8,102 nt of DNA, taken from contig URFJ01000088.1 in NCBI GenBank assembly GCA_900547135.1, positions 1 through 8,102 of the forward strand, read 5' to 3'. A model generated the notes under the pieces. The model saw nothing but the letters and a program-made list of their open reading frames with translations, was not told the DNA's origin and did not search any database. The DNA comes from an uncultured Eubacteriales bacterium (GTDB lineage Bacteria > Bacillota > Clostridia > Christensenellales > CAG-138). Positions 5,965-8,102 of the stretch are shown piece by piece (the stretch's first letter is position 1; every line of letters starts with the position of its first letter). The position numbers were made by a program, and so were the translations under genes.

Positions 5965-6489
5965 ATGATTTTGCAGGCATTAGAAACACAGAGGCTATTA
6001 TTGAGAAATGTAAAGGCGGAGGACATCGACGATCTGTTCGAAATCGTATCCGATGAGCAAAGCTGTCTGGACGACGGCGCTTATCATGCTTTCCCATCAA
6101 AGGTCGATAAGGAATTCTTGGATAGCTTTGCCGCTATATCAAACGCTGACGAACATTACGCCGTTGTTTTAAAGGAAACAAATAAAATGATCGGCTTAAT
6201 CCATTTGATTGATGCCTCGCGCGGGATAAAAACAAAAATAATCGGCTATAACATCAATAAGGCGTACAGACTTCAGGGTTATGCAAAAGAGGCAGTCAAT
6301 GCGGTAATAGAATACTATTTCAAAAATGGCGACATTAAAATGTTTACTGCCGACTGTTATGAATACAATATTGCGTCAAGAAAAACATTGGAATCCCTAG
6401 GTTTTATTCAGGAGGGAATAATACACAACAGCGTTGACCACCCCCAAAGAGGTTTGATCAACTCACTTTCATACTATATAGAAAAATAA
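5965..6489 (+). CDS. GNAT-family N-acetyltransferase (RimJ/RimL-like)
   Basis: This 174-residue protein has the GNAT fold and is predicted to transfer an acetyl group from acetyl-CoA to an amine. The N-terminal LETQRLLLRNVKAEDIDDLF (6-25) is typical of the RimJ/RimL (Acetyltransf_3) group. The acetyl-CoA pyrophosphate loop is R102-LQG-YA (102-107) after the strand IIGYNIN. Motif B is NIASRKTLESLGF (135-147), followed by the usual IQEG turn. The substrate (ribosomal protein N terminus, antibiotic or small amine) cannot be told. The ATG at 5965 is used here, but the RBS spacing favours TTG at 5971. The gene is visibly AT-richer than sipL and rpiR, which may mean more recent acquisition. It appears monocistronic. 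Confidence 0.93.
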   Translation: MILQALETQRLLLRNVKAEDIDDLFEIVSDEQSCLDDGAYHAFPSKVDKEFLDSFAAISNADEHYAVVLKETNKMIGLIHLIDASRGIKTKIIGYNINKAYRLQGYAKEAVNAVIEYYFKNGDIKMFTADCYEYNIASRKTLESLGFIQEGIIHNSVDHPQRGLINSLSYYIEK

Positions 6490-6551
6490 TTTTTATCAGG
6501 CGTCCTACTAAAAAGCGGGACTTTAAATAACGCGGGTTATATGGCGCATCG

Positions 6552-6591
6552 CTTGGCCACCCTCGCCTTGCCCGAATGCCAATCGGCCAAG
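6552..6591. repeat. inverted repeat upstream of the MmcQ promoter
   Basis: CTTGGCC (6552-6558) and GGCCAAG (6585-6591) are perfect 7-bp arms 26 bases apart, ending 15 bp before the -35 box. It could be a regulator site or a weak hairpin behind the GNAT gene. The arms are too far apart for a classical terminator, and no T-run follows. Confidence 0.4.
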
Positions 6592-6606
6592 TACGTTCAG
6601 TATTTC

Positions 6607-6635
6607 TCGACATGCCTGCATTGCAATGATATAAT
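6607..6635 (+). promoter_or_regulatory. sigma-A promoter of the MmcQ/YjbR gene
   Basis: TCGACA (6607-6612, five of six) and a perfect TATAAT (6630-6635) are separated by exactly 17 bp. The predicted start near 6642 gives a short leader containing the purine-rich RBS at 6651-6660. Confidence 0.75.
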
Positions 6636-6668
6636 AACCGTATTGATTAAGGAAAGGGGGCTTATGCC

Positions 6669-7028
6669 ATGGGATATGAATGGATAGACGGCTACTGTAT
6701 GGAAAAAAGGGGCGTAACCAAGGATTTTCAGCCAGCCTGGAACGCGGCAAGGTATTTTGTGGGCGGCAAGATGTTTGCAATGCGCGGCGGGGATAAACAC
6801 GGCAAGCCGATTTTCACCATGAAGCTCGATCCCCCATACAGTGAATGCCTTAGGCAACAGTTTAGCGACATAGTTCCCGGCTACTATTCCAACAAGGTGC
6901 ATTGGAGCTCGCTTTACCTTGAGGGCGGCGTGCCGGACGAAATAGTGCGGGATATGGTTGACGGGGCATACCAGGCCACGTTTAAAACGCTGACCAAAAA
7001 GGCTCAGCGCGAAATAGAGGAGATATAA
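6669..7028 (+). CDS. MmcQ/YjbR family protein (putative DNA-binding, CyaY-like fold)
   Basis: This 119-residue protein belongs to the MmcQ/YjbR family (PF04237), small proteins with a double-wing, CyaY-like fold. They are often annotated as DNA-binding, but their role is unproven. The family signature is clear: FVGGKMFAM (30-38), the strand FTMKLDP (49-55), the segment IVPGYYSNKVHW (68-79) with the conserved N-K-x-H-W, and LEGGVPDEIVRDMVDGAY (84-101). The start is the ATG at 6669, eight bases after the RBS run GGAAAGGGGG (6651-6660). An ATG at 6664 is out of frame. Length is normal for the family. It has its own promoter and is probably monocistronic. Confidence 0.93.
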   Translation: MGYEWIDGYCMEKRGVTKDFQPAWNAARYFVGGKMFAMRGGDKHGKPIFTMKLDPPYSECLRQQFSDIVPGYYSNKVHWSSLYLEGGVPDEIVRDMVDGAYQATFKTLTKKAQREIEEI

Positions 7029-7051
7029 ATCCGCCGTGTTTTTTTCGGATT
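7028..7051 (+). terminator. doubtful hairpin at the end of the MmcQ gene
   Basis: AATCCG (7028-7033) and CGGATT (7046-7051) pair perfectly and overlap the last base of the stop codon. The T-run (7039-7045) sits inside the loop, not after the stem, so this is not a normal intrinsic terminator. Confidence 0.25.
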
Positions 7052-7085
7052 ATTAAAAACGTATTTCTTAAAGCGTGGGAACCCT

Positions 7086-7256
7086 ATGAGGGAATGGCAG
7101 GACACCTTGAAACGCGGCGCTGACACAAGCAATTCAGACCATAAAAATGTCCGTATATTAGCGTCCAACGGATGCACAGCCGACCTGTCAAGGGCGTTTA
7201 CAGGGGTTTGGGGGCTGACCTGTAACAAGCAGATTTTCTTCCTTAGCGGCAGCTAA
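7086..7256 (+). CDS. small open frame, 56 residues, unidentified
   Basis: An ATG at 7086 opens a 56-codon frame ending in TAA at 7254-7256. The peptide begins MREWQDTLKRGADTSNSD and has a hydrophobic C-terminal third (VWGLT, IFFL) with two Cys. The only ribosome-binding hint is a weak GGGA five to eight bases upstream. It lies 57 bases after the MmcQ gene in the same direction, so it could ride on that transcript. I recognise no family. It may be chance openness. Confidence 0.18.
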   Translation: MREWQDTLKRGADTSNSDHKNVRILASNGCTADLSRAFTGVWGLTCNKQIFFLSGS

Positions 7257-7431
7257 AAAACAGGTGAACCGTTTCGTGTGTAGTACGAAATACTGCTTGC
7301 CATAACCTTCTATAATAGCAACAGTCCCCATTTCGCCTCATTTGTCGAATGTGAATTAACCGCTTGACATTTATTTAATCCTACGGTTTCAATAAAATAC
7401 TGTCAACTACTAATATATTGCTTCAAGACTT
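7257..7431. other. spacer with nothing assignable
   Basis: I see only a 6-bp inverted repeat TTTCGT/ACGAAA (7272-7277, 7285-7290) and a lone TTGACA with no -10 box at a usable distance. Confidence 0.5.
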
Positions 7432-7632
7432 CTAGCACGCCGTTATAGCGCCATTTTTTGCTCTGTCCATACTATACGAAATCCAGCATTCATGCGCTTC
7501 TTCGTCAGGGTATGGGTCCATAACTTGCTGGACATTTAATGCTACCTCGCCACAACTGTGCGCCGCACCGAAATCGCATTCGCCTACAACAGTACTGTCT
7601 GACATAGAAACGATACATGATGTTGCCTCCAA
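7432..7632 (-). CDS. small Cys-containing open frame, possibly broken
   Basis: A TTG at 7632 opens a 66-codon frame, and an internal ATG would give 57 residues. The sequence is acidic, with five Cys and a segment DPYPDEEAHECW. I recognise no family. The strong GGAGG at 7630-7626 overlaps this TTG and so cannot serve it. It is correctly placed (7 bases) for an ATG at 7618 in another frame, which stops after 37 codons at 7505. The mismatch between start signal and long frame suggests a frameshifted relic, a separate 37-residue peptide, or chance. A promoter candidate at 7695-7668 supports some transcription. Confidence 0.22.
   Translation of the reverse strand: MEATSCIVSMSDSTVVGECDFGAAHSCGEVALNVQQVMDPYPDEEAHECWISYSMDRAKNGAITAC
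7505..7618 (-). CDS. possible 37-residue Cys/Arg-rich peptide
   Basis: The ATG at 7618 has the best start signal of the last kilobase: GGAGG seven bases upstream and a promoter candidate about 50 bases before it. The frame encodes a basic peptide beginning MYRFYVRQYCCRR with four Cys and ends at TGA 7507-7505. It overlaps the longer frame at 7432-7632 in another register. At most one of the two is likely to be real. Confidence 0.2.
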   Translation of the reverse strand: MYRFYVRQYCCRRMRFRCGAQLWRGSIKCPASYGPIP

Positions 7633-7667
7633 TCAACAGTATGTTGGATTACAGCTACCATATGCTA

Positions 7668-7695
7668 ATTTTACCACAGTTTTCCTAAATGAGAA
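7668..7695 (-). promoter_or_regulatory. possible minus-strand promoter
   Basis: TTCTCA (7695-7690, four of six) and TAAAAT (7673-7668, five of six, preceded by TGTGG) are 16 bp apart. The predicted transcript would reach the GGAGG at 7630-7626 after roughly 30 nt. Confidence 0.35.
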
Positions 7696-7823
7696 AGTGC
7701 TTTTGAGCTTTTATTTGTAAATATAGAGAAGCACAAGTTATTTCCGCTGTTTTTTTGATACCGCCACATGCGGTTCACTCAGACTGTACAGCATGTCTAC
7801 ATGGGGCTTTGCCCCATACCCCA

Positions 7824-7857
7824 CCAAAGGAGACTTTTTGTAAAAAGTCCCCTTTGG
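7824..7857. repeat. 16-bp stem-loop (CCAAAGG ... CCTTTGG)
   Basis: The arms at 7824-7839 and 7842-7857 are complementary except for one A-C pair at 7831/7850, with only GT between them, so the real loop is at least four bases. The arms include TTTTT and AAAAA, so a transcript from either strand could fold into it. Confidence 0.8.
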
Positions 7858-7895
7858 AATCCCGAAAAACAATGTTTGACTAAAATTGTTTTGGA

Positions 7896-7935
7896 TTTCG
7901 CTCTCAGGGTGTCAAAAATCACCGTACATGTCGCC
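7896..7935 (+). repeat. direct repeat, copy 1
   Basis: This 40-bp unit shares 30 of 40 bases with copy 2 at 7998-8037, exactly 102 bp downstream. The common core is GCTCTCA-GGT-TCAAAA and CATG-CGCC. Nine of the ten differences are transitions. Confidence 0.7.
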
Positions 7936-7997
7936 TATTCGCATTACGAGTTAACCCGCAAACATGGCCCTCGGCTGCAAGCAGCTATCGGGCCATA

Positions 7998-8037
7998 TTT
8001 TGCTCTCAAGGTATCAAAAGCCGGCGCGCATGCCGCC
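7998..8037 (+). repeat. direct repeat, copy 2
   Basis: This is the second copy of the 40-bp unit. In this copy the right part has become one arm of the perfect stem at 8013-8047, whereas copy 1 cannot form that stem. Confidence 0.7.
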
Positions 8038-8047
8038 GGCTTTTGAT
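8013..8047. terminator. perfect 14-bp stem, bidirectional terminator-like
   Basis: TCAAAAGCCGGCG (8014-8026) and CGCCGGCTTTTGA (8034-8046) are exact complements around a 7-nt loop, and A8013-T8047 adds one more pair. The GC-rich top with a TTTT (or AAAA) base suits an intrinsic terminator read from either strand. No gene directly upstream on the plus strand needs it. Confidence 0.6.
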
Positions 8048-8058
8048 GGATTATATTT

Positions 8059-8079
8059 CTTGGGGATTATGTACCCAAG
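8059..8079. repeat. short hairpin CTTGGG / CCCAAG near the right edge
   Basis: Perfect 6-bp arms surround a 9-nt loop. On the minus strand an AAGGAGG (8096-8090) lies just upstream, but no useful open frame follows it. Confidence 0.4.
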
Positions 8080-8102
8080 CTTATATTATCCTCCTTGCAT
8101 TT

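Larger units (their letters stand above)
7801..8047. repeat. composite hairpin-rich intergenic element
   Basis: Five stem-loops are packed into about 250 bp. ATGGGGC-TTT-GCCCCAT is at 7801-7817. A 16-bp stem with one mismatch is at 7824-7857. AAAACAAT/ATTGTTTT is at 7866-7892. ATGGCCC/GGGCCAT enclosing GCTGC/GCAGC is at 7964-7996. A 14-bp stem closes the element at 8013-8047. Two 40-bp direct repeats (7896-7935, 7998-8037) are interleaved. From memory, the GGGGCTTTGCCCC and CCAAAGG...CCTTTGG hairpins resemble dispersed intergenic repeats of Clostridia; I could not check this. A 92-codon open frame crosses it without a ribosome-binding site and is probably spurious. Confidence 0.6.

Noticed and set aside
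80..7340. Short match between about 88-97 and 7320-7329 (CAACAGTCCC), suggesting two copies of one element
   Set aside because: Only about ten bases match clearly; the flanks do not align well enough to call a repeat.
7768..8046. 92-codon plus-strand frame across the composite hairpin element
   Set aside because: It has no ribosome-binding site, is made entirely of hairpins and repeats, and begins and ends on structural features. A repeat is the simpler reading.
8059..8102. Strong AAGGAGG on the minus strand at 8096-8090
   Set aside because: The only nearby start codon (TTG) opens a frame of three codons, so no gene can be supported inside the window.
1..8102. tRNA, rRNA, CRISPR array, transposase, phage or toxin-antitoxin genes
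   Set aside because: I looked for cloverleaf arms, regularly spaced identical repeats, and DDE, HUH, integrase or toxin motifs on both strands and found none.

Overview
The window looks like ordinary chromosomal DNA of an endospore-forming member of the class Clostridia. The strongest evidence is a full-length SipL-type spore coat morphogenesis protein (three SPOCS/DUF3794 repeats plus a C-terminal LysM). Strong GGAGG ribosome-binding sites, GC-richer genes separated by AT-rich spacers and frequent ATA isoleucine codons fit the same group. I cannot name a genus from sequence alone. I see no prophage, transposase, CRISPR array, tRNA or rRNA.

Layout. Positions 1-136 (minus) may hold the 5' end of an unidentified gene that runs off the left edge. 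A DUF1801 (YdhG-like) gene lies at 252-590 (+). About 1 kb (591-1581) then has no convincing gene, only palindromes and hairpins. A minus-strand operon follows: an RpiR-family regulator (HTH + SIS, 2289-3086) whose stop codon overlaps the start of a PHP-domain phosphatase (1582-2289). Its promoter at 3121-3149 carries an inverted repeat that could be an operator. Divergent from it is a Cys-rich DUF1284 gene (3386-3817, +), then a probable terminator, then sipL (4092-5573, +) with its own strong ribosome-binding site and a hairpin behind it. Next come a GNAT acetyltransferase (5965-6489, +), which is AT-richer than its neighbours, and an MmcQ/YjbR gene (6669-7028, +) behind a near-consensus promoter.

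The last kilobase (7029-8102) is largely non-coding. It holds two doubtful small open frames (7086-7256 +, 7432-7632 -) and a dense, hairpin-rich composite element at about 7801-8047. That element contains a 7-bp and a 16-bp stem-loop, a 40-bp direct repeat repeated 102 bp apart, and a perfect terminator-like stem at its end.

How the genes work together. Only rpiR and the PHP gene form a clear functional unit: a sugar-phosphate-sensing regulator translationally coupled to a metal-dependent phosphatase, probably autoregulated. The other genes look like independently transcribed single genes. I found no persuasive new multi-gene system. The items most worth a second look are the 7.8-8.05 kb composite repeat, the rpiR operator, the promoter-and-RBS-backed small frame near 7.6 kb, and the Cys-rich DUF1284 protein.
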